A stretch of 64,000 nt of DNA from Tanytarsus gracilentus (Eukaryota; Arthropoda; Insecta; Diptera; Chironomidae): NCBI GenBank assembly GCA_038502055.1, contig JAXRKN010000039.1, positions 5,270,001-5,334,000 on the forward strand, read 5' to 3'. The position numbers and the translations under genes were made by a program. The notes beneath the pieces were generated by a model. The model saw nothing but the letters and a program-made list of their open reading frames with translations. It was not told the origin of the DNA and searched no databases. Below are positions 51,006 to 64,000 of this stretch, piece by piece. How positions within the stretch are numbered: position 1 is the first letter of the stretch; every line of letters begins with the position of its first letter.

Positions 51006-52282
51006 TAATGTGGGAGGTTTTAAACAATTTTACTGGCGAAGGCAAAAAAAGATGCACGAATTTTTTTTTAAAAAAGTACTAAATTAAAATATTCAAAAAT
51101 AAATTCAGTTTTAATTTGCTAATTTAAAGCTCAATCCTTTGTCAACTGACAGTAAAAAATTACAAAGAAAATCTCAACTTAGAATTTACAAAGTCTGTGT
51201 GGCTGAGAAATTTTTCACTTTATCGACGTCGAAAGAGCATTTGAATAAATTTATTCGCGAGCAACATAGTCGCGTACCACACACAATAATTAAAAGAGAA
51301 AAACATGAAAAGCACACTAGGCACACTCGAGAGGTAGCGTTTTTTTTCGCTTCTTTCATGTACACATATCGCGAAGAGAAATGTGAAGTAACATTTCCTC
51401 GTTCTGGTGTACTTAAAATAGAAAAAATAATTTCAGTGTGAGAGACCGCTTAGCTGCGTTGAGCGTGTTAACACCAGTAGGAAAGAGTGATGATGATTGA
51501 TCTTAACAAGTGTCCCAAATCATTAAATAGATGCAACTCGCTCGACATCATTCACCCTCAAAAATAAAATATAAATTGGGTAATCTTTTAAAAGCTCGTG
51601 AGTTATTTTTTTATTAAACTCCTATTTTGCGTGAGTTTATGTTTTCAAAGGTGGAGGAATTTTCCCGTGGGATCGTTTTAAATATCTCGGAAATTTTCTA
51701 AAAATATTTTAATTTTTTAAAAACCGTTATTTTTTAAAAATGATGAAATAAAATTGCAACATTTTTTAACCTCTACATTGTATATAAAAATCCGTGTCAA
51801 AAGCTAATATTTGCATGTGACTCTCGTTATATCTCTCGACAATATCAACCCCTTAAAACGTATTATTATCATTATTATTCGTCATCGCGCACAACTATTG
51901 AATTTTTTTCTTAAAAAGTGCGGGAAGATTTAAATTTGAGACTTGGGCAGATTTTGAAAATGGGCGGGAGAATCCGAAGTAGCATATGAACATGGGAAAA
52001 TTAACTTTTCCCAAGAGATCGACTAGCTTTAATTTTTTCTGGAATTTGCTTTGGAAGCAGCTCAATCAGTCAAGTCTAAAGCAAAATTCAGAAAAAATAT
52101 TGAAGCTTTATTTAATTTTAAAAATGAAAATTTATGAAGTTCAAAAATAAAAAAAGAAGAAGAGGAAAAGGGAAGTGAATCTTAAGTGCATTTAAGGATT
52201 GATGACACCAAGCATTTTTTCTCATTCAAGCACGAGATCTCGAACAAGTCGCAAGTGAGAAAAAAGTGAAAAAATTAAGATA

Positions 52283-52498
52283 ATGGCACCGGTGAAGAAG
52301 AAGAAGCAGTGTCCCAAGTGCGGTAAATTGGTGGTTAGAGTGGACGTCCACATGGCGACCCACATGACCGATAAGGAAAAGCGGGAAGTTGGAAGCTACG
52401 AATGTGCAAAATGTGGGAAGATCTTGAGCTCTAAACAAGCAGCAAAAAGACATGAGAAAACTTGTGGAAATCTCGATACGTGCGACGAATGTGTGTGA
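52283..52498 (+). CDS. Small two-finger zinc protein (71 aa), hypothetical
   Basis: A single-exon frame starting ATGGCACCG in a good AAGATAATGG context. It encodes a basic N-terminus (MAPVKKKKQ), then finger 1 CPKCGKLVVRVDVHMATH (C10, C13, H23, H27; loop of nine, shorter than the usual twelve) and finger 2 YECAKCGKILSSKQAAKRHE (C41, C44, H57, C61; C2HC with normal spacing), ending TCDECV. Four cysteine pairs in 71 residues and a G/C content above the flanks make chance unlikely. It lies alone in 14 kb without other coding sequence. It may be a complete micro-protein gene or the 5' exon of a gene whose other exons were not recognised (a GTGTGA donor at 52493 is weak). Function unknown. Confidence 0.55.
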   Translation: MAPVKKKKQCPKCGKLVVRVDVHMATHMTDKEKREVGSYECAKCGKILSSKQAAKRHEKTCGNLDTCDECV

Positions 52499-55400
52499 AG
52501 TGCACTTGCCAAGAAAATTTAATCAACAATTTCACACTTCTTCTAATTTTCAGAGATATATTGCATGGTCGGTGGTAAACTCGGCAATTAGAGAACTTTT
52601 AACAATTTTTAATTGAAATATTTTTTTGTAAAATTAAAAATAATTTGATAAATTTTAAATACTTTCTCTCGCGAGCAAAATGCAGCATTATTTCTTACGC
52701 CATCGGTGTCGTTGAAGAAAAATAATTGAGGCAAAAAATTCAGTTTTCAAAAGTGTGTGATATATAATTCAGTGTGTCATGTGATGATTAATATTATCTC
52801 AAAAATAATGTGTTGGTTGCGTTAGCAACTGATTTTTTCATCACATTTTAATGTGAGAGAGTCCAACGAGTGAAAAATCGCTTGTGTATTTTGAGCGTTA
52901 TCAAAGAGAATTATCTGGACTTTATTGAATATGTTTACGATCACAACCGAAAAAGAAAAAATTATGTTTATTCAGCAGCGCGTTTGGTTGCTCCATGCGG
53001 TTGAAATTGTTGTGACTTTTTCAAAAAAAATATTTAAAGCATCGACAACGCCTCTGAAAAATGTTATCACAATATTCATGTGGCAAAAAAGAATCTCCGC
53101 AAAACGACTTAATCTGTATGATATTTTTCTGCTGATAGTGCAATACATTTTTCCTCTATAAGTAAAATGGCTCATGGGAAAAAACTTGTTTATAAACTGT
53201 ATTTCAAGTGAGTAAGAGATTGAGAGAGCCCGAACGAAGAAGGAAGAGCACACATGCATGCATTTAATGCACAAAAAGTATTTTTTTTATTGCAAGTTGA
53301 ATGTACGGAGAGCATCCACCTGCACTTGTTTAGTTGATCTAAATTAACTTCGTAGAAAAAAACTTTGACACCCTGAAAATCTTGTAGAAATGCGATTTGA
53401 ATTTAATTTTGTGGATTTTCCAATTAAAAGTGTCACACATCGAAAAGATAATTTTAAAATTCTTTGTATAGCTTTTAATTTTAGGAAATCTATTTAAAAT
53501 TCACGTCATGAATAATTCATCGGAATATCCCTTTTTTTATCACATATTCAAACACATAAATTCGAATGCGAATGACCTTTTCGAAGTAACAGGAAACTCT
53601 CATAGACACCAAAAGGCAGAATTTGATTATCGGGTCGTAGCCCCATAACACCACACATATTTTTTTCACACACATTCGAGTTATCATAAAATTATATGTA
53701 CAGAGAGAGAAATGGGCTTGTAAATGAATTGAGAGACTCCTTGTGAGTGACAGTCTCAAACAAAATCTATCTGTTGAACATGTATCTATTTAAGTGGAAA
53801 AAGAGCCGGAAGTTTAATTGAAAATTAAATACAATTTAAGCAGTAATGCGCACCGTTTTACTCACTTGTGCTCTTCTAAATTTAATTTAATTTAATTCGT
53901 TCAAGAGATTTAAAAGTGCGAGTGATTCGTTTATTTTAAAAATAAATTTTTCTATGTTATAATTTTAATTTCAACATCATATATAACCTGAAAAACAAAA
54001 CAAACACATTTTTATTTTTATAAAAGTGCCACCGTCGAGTCGTTAACTCGTTACACATTATAGAAGCGTCAGACACACAGCAGCGATAAGAAAACAAAAT
54101 GAAAAATGCGACAATATTTAAAATTGTGCAGGCTATAAATAATTTATTTTAAATATCATGAAATGGCATTTGTGTGTGATAGATACATGTATCATGGGAT
54201 AGAGAGTTGGGCAAGCGAAAAGAATCAAAGCCCGCAAAAAAAAATTCCTTTCTATTCTCACTCGAACTCAATAAATACATGATGTGAAAGAAAAAGTGTG
54301 TCAATTGGTGGCAAGTGACTCTTTTTTTCGTGTTGTCGTCTTGTGTAATCAACAAGCGAAATGATTTATTTTAAAAACATTTTTGAACGCACTGTAAGCT
54401 AATTATATACATAGAAACTTCCATTGGATGAGTAAACAGACGCCGCGAAAAAAAAACAAAAATTTGTTTTTCATATTTTTGTAACCTTAAATGAGCGTCC
54501 GAAAAAAAAAACAATTCAATTATCAATCAATCTCTCTTCACACGTTAAAGACAAAATTATATGAATGAACGAAAAATATGTCGTGGAATGCCGCTATTGT
54601 GACGAGAGAGAAAAATTGTTTATAAGTGAGGCGATCGCAAAAGCTCGTCTAATGTAGTTCACAAGTAAAAGCGTTTACAGATTAAAATAGATTACCCTTG
54701 TTATAAAAAGCCTTAGCAACTTTCAATTAAAAATCAACTTATGCAAAACGAGATTTGTGAGCGATCGAGGGAGGTCTTTAAACACTTGATTTATTTCCAA
54801 CCATAGAAATATTTTGACAAACAATTCTTTTTTTGGGATGAAATAAAATTTTTAATTACTTTCTTTTCAAATTTAAAATAGCTCTGGAAATATTTATTGT
54901 TGTATTTGAAAAATTTAAATGCAATTTTTAATTCCCGAGGTTCATAAAACTTTAAGCTTTTTAACATATAACATGAAAGGATTAAAAGTATTAAAATGAG
55001 GACAATCCCAAAACATATTTTCTCTAATCTCTCATAATTTTTTTCTCTCTTTAATCGATAAAACACGAACGAGTACCTAAAGCAGCCTTTTCTCATTTCA
55101 TGGAGCAGAAAAAATTATGTGATGCAAGTGTGGCATAAGTTTTACCATGGAAACGCTTTTTCGCTTCCTCTCTCTTTCTCTCCGAGTGTAAACAGAAGAA
55201 AAATATACTAAAAATTTTAGCTTGAATAATTTCAAGTGAAAAAGAATTTCCTTGATTTCTTGCTTTGCTTGTGTGCATGACAACCAGCATATTCCATACA
55301 CAGCGAACGACGTTGGGCATTTAGCAGAAAATTTTATTAGCTTAAAAATTTAAAGTTTAAATAAACACGATGAGCTGCTTATTGCGTAGGAAATTTTAAC

Positions 55401-58400
55401 GAGAATTTATGGTAATAAAGAAAGCTCTGTGAATGGCATCGTAAAAGGGGACCGAATCTGAATTGAAAAATTGATCTTCGTGAAAATTTAGAGGCAAACA
55501 AAAAAGCTTAAAAATTATTTAAAAAACAATTTTCTAAAAAGATTTTCGAAATGTTTTGAGGATAAAAATGCGATTACATCACACGACGCCACTTTCACAC
55601 ATGACTACTAAAATAAAATTGATATGAGTGCGGCATTTTTTTCTGCTAGCTATAATAAGAAAACTGAAAAAAATCTCAAATCTTACGTTCTTTTCTCTCA
55701 GTGCTCACTTGAAGTCGCCTAGTTGTGTGCACTGAAAAGAGAGCTTTACACCTTCAACAATTTTTATATTATGCCATCGCATGCAAATCAATTTTTTGCG
55801 TTGCCATGTGAGCATCAATCCTAATCCGAAAATATAAACATAATTATCATCATGATGATTACTTGCGTCATGTGTCATGCTACTTAAAAAATTATCTCAC
55901 AACCGCGGCGTGAAAATATTTTTTGGGTTTAAAATGTTTGACGCTCTTATCGCTTCTCGGTGCGGCACTGTCGAAACCTTGAAAATTCAATCGTAAAAAA
56001 ATCACAAACGCACGAGAATTTTGCTCTACTGATAAATTGTGTATATAATAAAAGAGTTTGACCGTCAAAAAAAATATTTTCTTCTTGCTTGCGTCGTCAC
56101 ACATACAAAATTTTCATTTTTCTTTATCGAACAATGTGTTTAATGATTTTTCAGCCCGTAAAAAATACGAATACTAGTTTAAATTACATTTTTAAGATTA
56201 CAACTCAGCATAACGGGGCGAGACACTTGTTTGCGAAAATTCCTACATAGATTTAAAGAAATATTTAATGCAAATCGAACATCATAAAAATTAGAAAAAG
56301 GAATCTAACGAAATTTCTCGTAGAATTCAAATTTTTCCACCGAATATCCGGGAAGTTGTTGTCGCACACCTAGAAAAAATTTAATTCAAATTAATTTTAA
56401 TAAAATTCCACCACATTGAAGCCATATGGAGCAATGTGTGTATAAGTACACAATTTACTTGGTTCTCGAAAATGAAATAAAAAGTTATGTGTTGTCATGT
56501 TAACGCTTTTTTGCGATCAAAATATTAAACAAAAACTATGGTAACCTGTGACGCCCGATGTGTAGAAATGTACACCAAATTCCCTTTCAAGGAGAATAAA
56601 TAACAAGTTGAGGAATTATTAAAAAGAGTTCAAGAACACTTTGAGTGAAAAAAAAGTTATTAAACTTTTTTCTATCGTATTCTTGAAAATCTAATTTAAA
56701 ATTTTATTCAGCATCCTTCTCATGTGCTGCCCACATATCACAACCCATGTTAAACATTTTTTTTGTGTCGACTCATCATACTCAAATTTTTCACATTGAT
56801 TTTTCCGGATATACCAAAGAAAAGCGAAATCTATAAAGGGGGGAAGAAAAAAAGCTGGGTGTGGGCATGACGATAAATCTCATTTTAAAAAGAAACAAAA
56901 TCTTCTTAAAAAAATTATCATGAAAAGAATATTTTTAGTTTTTTTTGTTTACTGACTTTATAAGTCACCAAGCTAAATAGCGACGTCGACGACAGTGAGA
57001 ACGCAGAGAGAGACACACTTTAAAAATAAAATCGAATCGTTTCGAATGACATTTTTTCTATGTACATGTGAGAGCGCACGACTTCATCAGTTTCTTGACG
57101 CTTAAGGCTATTTGTCAAATGTCTGCATTGAATGAATCTCTTCCATGTGAACACTTACTTATTCGCTTACTACTAGGAGTACACACGGGAGCGTACTTGG
57201 AGAGAAAAATGATAAAAAGTTTCATTGATACTTTAACTCAAGCTTATCAGCTTAATTGAGGTCTTGAGAATTGACAAGAAAATTCGATTTGATAATTATT
57301 ACGAAATTTTTTTTGGTAAATTAAAATATCAAGGACAATGACAATTTATTTTTTTAAGTCCTCTTGATTGCATTTTAAAAATCAATTGAAGTCAATGTGC
57401 ATTTAAAAAAGTATAGAAAATCAAATGGGATTAAAAAATGACATAGAAAATGAGAAATCGATAGAAATTAATTTTTTTTGAGGGTCGAGAGAGACACAAC
57501 AAAACTTCCGTTGATGCATGTACACTAAAAAATAAAACAATAAAATATTAAAATTTTAGTATGTTGAATAATTGTATGAGAGTGAGTGCGGAGAGGAAGA
57601 AGAAGAAAAATTGTGGGTGCGCTTTAGTTTGAATTAAAAATTATAAGCTCCATTGAGCCGGTTGCCCTGCTTTTTTTCTTTCACTCATCTAAACAACTCC
57701 CGACATGCTCTCTCGAACTCTTTTTCTCTCTAGCTTGTAATCGATTACATTACATTCATTGAGAGAAAGAGAGAAGGAAAATGCCGACAAAAATGCCATG
57801 ATAATGTTGTGTTGCATAAAATAAATGTTTGTAAATTGAGAAAAGTTCTCTCGTTTTCGTCTCTCACTCTCTCTCTCTCGCTCAATTTTGTGTGTCTCGA
57901 GATACACATAAAAGTTATAATGAAATGTCTAAGGCTCGAGACTTTTTATGCCAACATTGCAATGCCATTCTAACATTCAAGTGAGTGTGCTAGACTCATC
58001 AACAAGCTTCGCTCTCTCGGGCTTGATTCTTGATTATTATTGTTGAGGAAGTCAGTGGTGGTGGATATACAAAGTAACAATAAGCGAACTATTTTTAACT
58101 GTAATTACATACACACACGCGGATCATATAGTGAGTGGTGCACATTTACTGTAAATTCCTCTCCGGTGCTTTATATTATAAAATCAAGATTTTCTTTCGA
58201 TTTCATTCATTAACGGATTATTGCAGACATTGCGGTAAAATTGTGGAATTTTTCTTCTCGCATATAACAGTGATTCCCGCTGTACCTCTCACTCTCTTTT
58301 CTAGCATTTTGCACGCTTAAAAATTGAAGATACAATTATGAATGAAAAAGTGAAATTAAACAAAACCTGCGATATTATTGTGTGGATATATTTCGAGGAA

Positions 58401-59864
58401 ATGAAGAAATAATTCTCACACATTTTTATGAAAAAAAAATCAATGCCGATTTGCTCTCAATTCTTTTTTTTCCTCGTTTTATATATTAAATGTGAGATTG
58501 AAGCTTTTCAAACAAATCCAACCGTGGAACCCATCACGTGCTTTAAAAGTGAATTCTGTGAAAAAATACAAAAATTTTATATAATTTTAAAAATATTCTT
58601 TCATGTGAAAAATTGCTAAACGTTTTTATTTTCCATCATCTCTCATGTTCACCCACTTAAGTTCCACCATACATAACAAAAAAAATCGTGATCATCATCT
58701 TAAATTCACACTCGCATTGAGAAAATAATTTGCACTTGACGGAAAATTTAATTTGGAGCTTTTTGCTATCACACTCAAATAATATCCAAACGTAACAACA
58801 AAAAAAAGTATGCAAACAAGCCGAAATTCTCCTTGAGCCTATTTTACACGAAGCACTTCTAGCCTCATTGACCTAGTTTCATCTCTCGCTTCTTCTTTTT
58901 TTCTCTCGCCGATAATATTATGTGAAAAAAATCTTCTAGTATACAACATGAGTAATTCCTGTTCGGAAAAGAGAAAAAAAAATAAAATAATAAGAGTGTC
59001 ATGTGCGAGAAGAAGTAGATGCAGCCACCGTGTGTGCGCTCTCGCTTATAGCATTTGATAGATGCTCACACACCTACCATTTCGAAAATTAACTCTAGAG
59101 TTGGCTGCGAGATGAAACATAAAAAAATATCTCACTCGAAAAAAAATAGGAAAGAAATGTGCATAGTAAAAAAATAAACACATTTCATGCGTTCAACAGC
59201 ACAAATTAATACAAATTAAAAAGTTATTTAAAATAGAAGAGGCGGCGGAGGCGCAAACAGAAAAAAGTCAGATTATTAGTAAATCATGTTTGTGTCGTGC
59301 GGTGCGATCGTGTAAGTGAAAGAGAGTGAAAAAAATTAGAGCAAATTCTAGTCACAAGACAATGCGTTTCTAATTTATATGTTGACGGATGTCGAGACGG
59401 TAGTAATGGACTCGAAGTAGAAGGAAAAAAATACATTAAAAGAGAGTTACGTAGTTGCGGCACAATTACATCTTCATTACCTAAGGACACACTTTAGAAA
59501 ATTAGACTTCTTTCGTTTCACTGCAATGAAGATTTTTTTAAAAAAGATTAAAAATTTATTTTATGATTTTTAAAAAATTGTAAAACCTAAAATTTCAAAT
59601 AATTTTCCATCAGTGAAAAGTCATTATAATAATGACAAGGATAAAAATGCAGGCATATGTAGAACATTATATATGGATCAAGTTTGGGGAAGAAAGAGGA
59701 GAGAAGAAAAATTTGTTTTCCACTTTCAGTAGCTATGGGAAACGTATTTTATTTTATCGTATACATTCATTTGATGAGGCACATTCTCTCTATGTATTAA
59801 TAGCAGCAGCATTTCCTTGAGCGAATCAATAATTTTAATTTTTTTTCGTCATCTCTCTTTTCAG
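52499..59864. other. Gene-poor interval, right part
   Basis: 7.4 kb upstream of CHES-1-like. Only short, compositionally poor ORFs. The acceptor TTTTCAG at 59858-59864, two bases before the CHES-1-like ATG's first base, proves a spliced untranslated leader somewhere upstream in this interval or beyond. CT/GA-rich tracts lie at 57847-57883 and 57761-57778. Confidence 0.5.
57761..57883. promoter_or_regulatory. GA/CT-rich tract pair upstream of CHES-1-like
   Basis: GAGAGAAAGAGAGAAGG at the left and CTCTCACTCTCTCTCTCTCG at the right, about 100 bp apart and complementary in sense. Possible GAGA-type sites; the two could also pair in RNA. Confidence 0.3.
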
Positions 59865-59865
59865 T

Positions 59866-62764
59866 ATGTCACAAGACCGGCCACCATCGAGAAATGGTTC
59901 GAGCAAAATAATCAACATGAATCACGTTTTAATGCATTCGCCATCGCATCCGATGCAATACAATAATAATAATAACAATAATTTAGTTATTAATAAAAAT
60001 GGCTTTTTAGCTATGGAAGCCGCAGCAGCTAATAATCCCCACATAATTCTTAACAAAACTTCCACCATGCCTTCAAATACGATAGCAACGCCAATTGATT
60101 CATCAGTGAATTATATAAGTAAGAAAATGTGCATTTTTATCATGATTTTCTAAAAATTTGTTACATCTTAAAATGTCTAAAAAATTACATTAAATTTATC
60201 TTACAATAATTTTTTTTCAGCAGTAAATGCATCGTCAAATGGCGACGCGCAGAACGGGGTCAATGGCAATCATCATAATCATCATCAAATCGTATTGTTA
60301 GCTAATGAAAAACTTGAATCGTCTGACAATGATGAACAACAACAGCGTGATGAAGAAAGTAAAACATCAAATGGTGCTAATGATGAGGAGCTCACATCAC
60401 TATCATGGCTTCATGATAAAAATTTACTAAAAGGTAGAAAAAATTTGATTTATTAAATTTGCTAATTTTAACTTTCTCCAAAAATTTGTTGACAGGAATA
60501 AATTTAACTTGTCCAAAAGTGCAATCTCTAACTGAAAATGGAAATAGTGGTCGATTAAGTATCGCTTCAAAGTCAAATTTATCAGATGAAAAAGATGACT
60601 CTGGCGTGTCATCAGTCGACACTATTTCGTTAAACTCTTCTGTTGAACAGGTAAGAAGAAGAAAATATTTAAATAATTTTTTTAAACTGATTCATCTCTC
60701 TTAAATAGAATGAAATCTATTCATCACCTGCCTCACCAAAACCTCTAAATTTTGCAAAAACCGATAGCAATAATTGTAAAAATTCTCCAACCAACTCATC
60801 GACTATCGAGAACGCTATCAAAAGTTTAGATAGAAACAGTCAGCTCACCTCACACGTGGACATAATCAAAGTTATTACCAGTCCGGCAGTGACACGTGAC
60901 CACTACCAGAGTAGTCATTTAAATTCCGAGGAGTCGATAAATCAAATTATTAAAGCACCTCAAACGCCTCATACGCACTTCCACAAAAGATACTTGCGCG
61001 AGCATACGATGAAAGAGCAGAATGAGGAAAAACGTCACAGCGAACATCACAATCAACCACCCCTAGCACCACATTTAAATTCCTACATTCTCGGAAAGCC
61101 TCAGCAACTCATTGACGGACGATTTATTCTCAATAATGATGAACATGCCATCGCTAATTATCACAATAACAATTATGAGAACAATTCCGAATATGATTTG
61201 TCGTCGAAAGCTATTGACTATGCCATGCCTAAGGCCAACAGTGTCAACACATCATGCTCATCATCACTCTCCTCCTCCCCCTCGCCGAAATCATCAACAT
61301 CTTCACAGAAGCAGCATCCAAATAATATTCCTTACGATCCATTAATACACACAACTTCGAAACCTCCATATAGTTTTAGGTGAGTTGATTTAATTTCAAT
61401 TAAAGTTTAAATAATTAATCAAAAATTTTAGCTCCCTAATTTTCATGGCCATCGAAGACTCTGTGCAAAAAGCTCTGCCTGTTAAAGAAATTTATGCTTG
61501 GATCATTCAGCATTTTCCATACTTTAAAACAGCACCGACCGGATGGAAAAACAGCGTGAGACACAATCTCTCATTGAACAAATGCTTTCAGAAGGTCGAA
61601 AAAGCTGCTGTAGGTTTATTTTTGTTATAAAGAAAAACATTTTTTGTTCTACTTGAAAAGCTCTTAAAGTCTTTCTTAAATTCATTTTATTCCCAGCTAA
61701 TTTAAAAATTCTAATTAAATTTCAGAATCTCGGAAAAGGTTCACTCTGGATGGTGGAACCGCAATATCGTCCTAATTTAATTCAAGCTCTGACACGTTCA
61801 CCTTTCCATCCGTGCTCAACATGGGAGAAACATATGAAAAATCTCACTAAAACACCAAGTGAGAGTCCAAAGGTAATTTTTTAAAGAGTTTTTTTTGTTA
61901 ATTAAAATTTTTATTAATCATTTTTAATTTCACAGTCAAACGGAAGTAGCTCTCGTCTCCCAAACCCCGAACATTTTCCATTTCTCTCGAGGCGATTAGC
62001 AGCCGCCATGGAAAATTTCGACGAAGATCAAAGTCGATCGAGTACACCCTCAACCAACTATGAAATGCCTCAAAATTACTCCATTTATCACAATAATAAT
62101 TCAATCATTATCAATGGAAATCTACCGAATTCCGATCTCTTCACACGCGAGCTTAACGCTGAGACAATTGATGATGTTAATGCCGCCACAGCGATGCTCG
62201 CACTCAAGCATGGACCAAAAATATTCACCGATGGAATTTTCACTCAGCCACCAATTGTGACGACGACATCGCCAAGCGAAGACCATACGTACTCGATATT
62301 TAACGGCGGAAAGAGCGGAACCGACAATAATAGCAATGGCACTTCCTCGGATGCGGCCTACGAGAGTAGCGATGAAAAGTGAGTTAATTTAATTTAAATT
62401 TTAACCGTTAAATTTTTAAATTTTATCTCCCTTTAGCAATGTCGTGTATCACTTCACTCAACCCCTAAATGCTCAAGAGTTGGAAGAACAGCGAAAACAA
62501 GCTGAAGGTGTTGACGCACTTCTCAACCTTGCCGGCTATAACACGAACACAACCCTCCTATTTAAACGTCCACTCATGGAAGATCAACAACAGCAGCAGC
62601 CGCAACAAAATGTGGACAAAAAGCAATATTTTTACACTACCGAAGTTGTGACGCCGTCGCCAGTCAATGGCGATTTTATTTACGATGACGGTGAGCCACC
62701 AATGAAGAAATCAAAAACGCGAATGTTGAAAAATAAATTGAAGAAGAAGCCATGGAGAAGTTAG
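59866..62764 (+). CDS. CHES-1-like: Forkhead factor CHES-1-like (FoxN2/FoxN3 class)
   Basis: Nuclear forkhead transcription factor of the FoxN2/3 group. Eight coding exons: 59866-60118, 60221-60433, 60496-60650, 60709-61379, 61432-61609, 61726-61872, 61936-62378, 62437-62764 (795 aa). The low-complexity N-terminus has an Asn run and His-rich stretch; ELTSLSWLHDKNLLKG matches the FoxN3 ELTNLNWLHE motif. The forkhead domain (about 425-515) spans exons 4-6: SKPPYSF, FMAIEDSVQKALPVKEIYAW, TGWKNSVRHNLSLNKCFQKV and GKGSLWMVEPQYRPNLIQAL. C-terminal family blocks are DVNAATAMLALKHG, SSDAAYESSDE and GVDALLNLAGY, with a final basic KNKLKKKPWRS. Exon 2 has a tandem CAGCAG acceptor (60218-60223), so a form one residue shorter is possible. 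A spliced 5' UTR precedes it. AATAAA at 62861-62866. Confidence 0.95.
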
Positions 62765-64000
62765 TGAAATTATAACGTAGATAGACATAGGCGTCGATAC
62801 TTTAATATGACACAAAAGAATCACATTTGAATGCTTAAAGAATTCTTAGGAAATCCGAGCAATAAAAAAAAGAAAAACAGTTAATCTTATTACCGGTTGA
62901 TTTCAATGCATTTTTGGATGTCATAAAGAGAATGAAATTTTAGAATAATTTTGAGAAAGCCTTTAGAATTAATGCTCAAGTCTGGTGTTAAACTATCTCG
63001 ATAGAAAAAGTCACACTTTTTGTCCCTTAAACACATTTCAGTCTATTTTTAAAAAAAGAAGAATGAAAAAGCTAGCTAAAAATCAAATCATCGCTAAGTT
63101 AAAAATTAAAAATTATGTTAAGTTTAAGATGAGCTTTTATGAAAGCTCGACCCTAAGCGATTAAAAAATTTTCATTGCTCGGGACATTTTCGCAAAAAAT
63201 CACATTTTGTTTCTTAATTGTTATGTTTTAGTCTGAGAGATAAATATATTTAAATAAATTGAGAACTAGGATCATGAAATGATGTGAGATGATTAATAAA
63301 ATTAGTGCCAATGAATGAAAATAAAAAATATGAATTATGTTGATCTTACTTAGTGAAAAGTGTAATAAAGTGGAGTTGAAGATGATTTGATGAAAAAGAT
63401 CGTTGAATTTTAAGTGTGATTTTTTATTCAGTCAATTTCAATTCCTGTTTAATTTAATGTGAATTTAAGGTTCTAATGGAAAATGTTTTTCTTTGATTTT
63501 TTTGGAATGAATTAATTTGCATTAACGATTTTTGGAGTACAAAAAAATCTAAAACATTTACAAATTTGACAAAATTTTTCTTACAAAAGTGAATCGCACG
63601 CCCACACGCATCCAAAGTTACTTCTTAATGCAATCCTTGTTTTTTTTAGAAAACAAAAAATTTAACTAAAATTAATTTAGGCAAAAAATGAAGCGCTATC
63701 GAAAAAGTGCCTGTTGAGAAACTAATTAAAATAAAAATTTAAAATAACTAGAGAGGTTGACTCGATAACATTAAAATTTTTAAAAGCTCAATTTCTGCTC
63801 GAGTGATGCATTTTTCTTTTGTTTCATCATCATTTTCTTTTTTCAATTTAAACTTCATGGGAGGAAAATAAGAAGATTAATAAAAGGATATTACATAAAA
63901 TAATAATTCTCGATTTTTATTTCATAAAAATGAATTGGATGTTTCATTTGATGATTTACTTGTATTATTGAGGACACTTATAATTTCCTCTAGCGACGAC
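62765..64000 (+). other. CHES-1-like 3' UTR and downstream DNA
   Basis: First polyadenylation signal is at 62861-62866, 97 nt after the stop; further AATAAA-like words follow, so longer 3' UTRs are possible. The remaining AT-rich DNA shows no coding sequence. Confidence 0.5.

Larger units (their letters stand above)
45887..52282. other. Gene-poor interval, left part
   Basis: 6.4 kb of AT-rich DNA without credible coding sequence. It includes the promoter side of the DIP1-like gene, GA/TC-rich tracts at about 49952-50000 and 50082-50118, and a poly(A) tract. Part of it may be regulatory DNA or untranslated exons for CHES-1-like, but no exon could be defined. Confidence 0.5.

Noticed and set aside
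54791..55320. Overlapping minus-strand ORFs of 101, 75 and 67 codons
   Set aside because: Lys/Phe/Ile-rich translations from AT-rich DNA, mutually overlapping, no motifs.
61610..61630. Early stop in the CHES-1-like forkhead domain (AAVGLFLL then stop)
   Set aside because: This is unspliced intron; a donor at 61610 and acceptor at 61723-61725 restore the NLGKGSLW forkhead segment.

Overview
The window is nuclear DNA of a dipteran insect. The intergenic DNA is very AT-rich, most introns are 50-70 nt with GTGAGT/GTAAGT donors, and the genes are insect orthologues such as gigas, REPTOR, DIP1, CHES-1-like and InaF-motif genes. The compact introns suggest a small nematoceran genome such as a chironomid midge; that is inference and the species cannot be fixed from sequence alone. 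Thirteen protein genes could be assembled exon by exon with consistent reading phase, plus one probable 71-codon gene. No rRNA, tRNA or CRISPR locus was seen. | Left part (1-26 kb), compact housekeeping genes: GPAA1 (GPI transamidase, minus) lies head-to-head with gigas/TSC2 (plus), sharing 165 bp. TSC2 ends tail-to-tail against RAB3GAP2 (minus). A decayed repeat lies between RAB3GAP2 and a THAP-ZAD-C2H2 zinc-finger gene (plus). After 2.4 kb without coding sequence come BTAF1/Mot1 (TBP-removing ATPase), a 710-bp retroposon-like insertion with perfect 25-bp flanking duplications, and UTP25 (18S rRNA processing). | Middle (26-38 kb): three small single-pass membrane protein genes lie in tandem on the minus strand. 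Two carry a clear InaF motif. An 840-bp element with an 11-bp terminal inverted repeat, a 3' hairpin, a tetranucleotide microsatellite and frame-preserving tandem repeats sits between the second and third. A 5.3-kb gap then leads to REPTOR/CREBRF, a bZIP factor known to be held inactive by TORC1. TSC2, the negative regulator of TORC1, is only about 27 kb away. | Right part (38-64 kb): a divergent PEPT-like POT transporter, CSN6 and a DIP1-like dsRNA-binding protein are consecutive on the minus strand. A 14-kb gene-poor stretch follows, with GA tracts, a long poly(A) tract and one small two-finger zinc protein ORF. It leads into CHES-1-like (FoxN2/3 forkhead) on the plus strand. | Strongest points for a second look: the transporter has lost the ExxER proton-coupling motif; the THAP-ZAD-C2H2 architecture; the InaF-type cluster; the two mobile-element families; and the isolated mini zinc-finger ORF. 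No wholly new multi-gene system could be supported.
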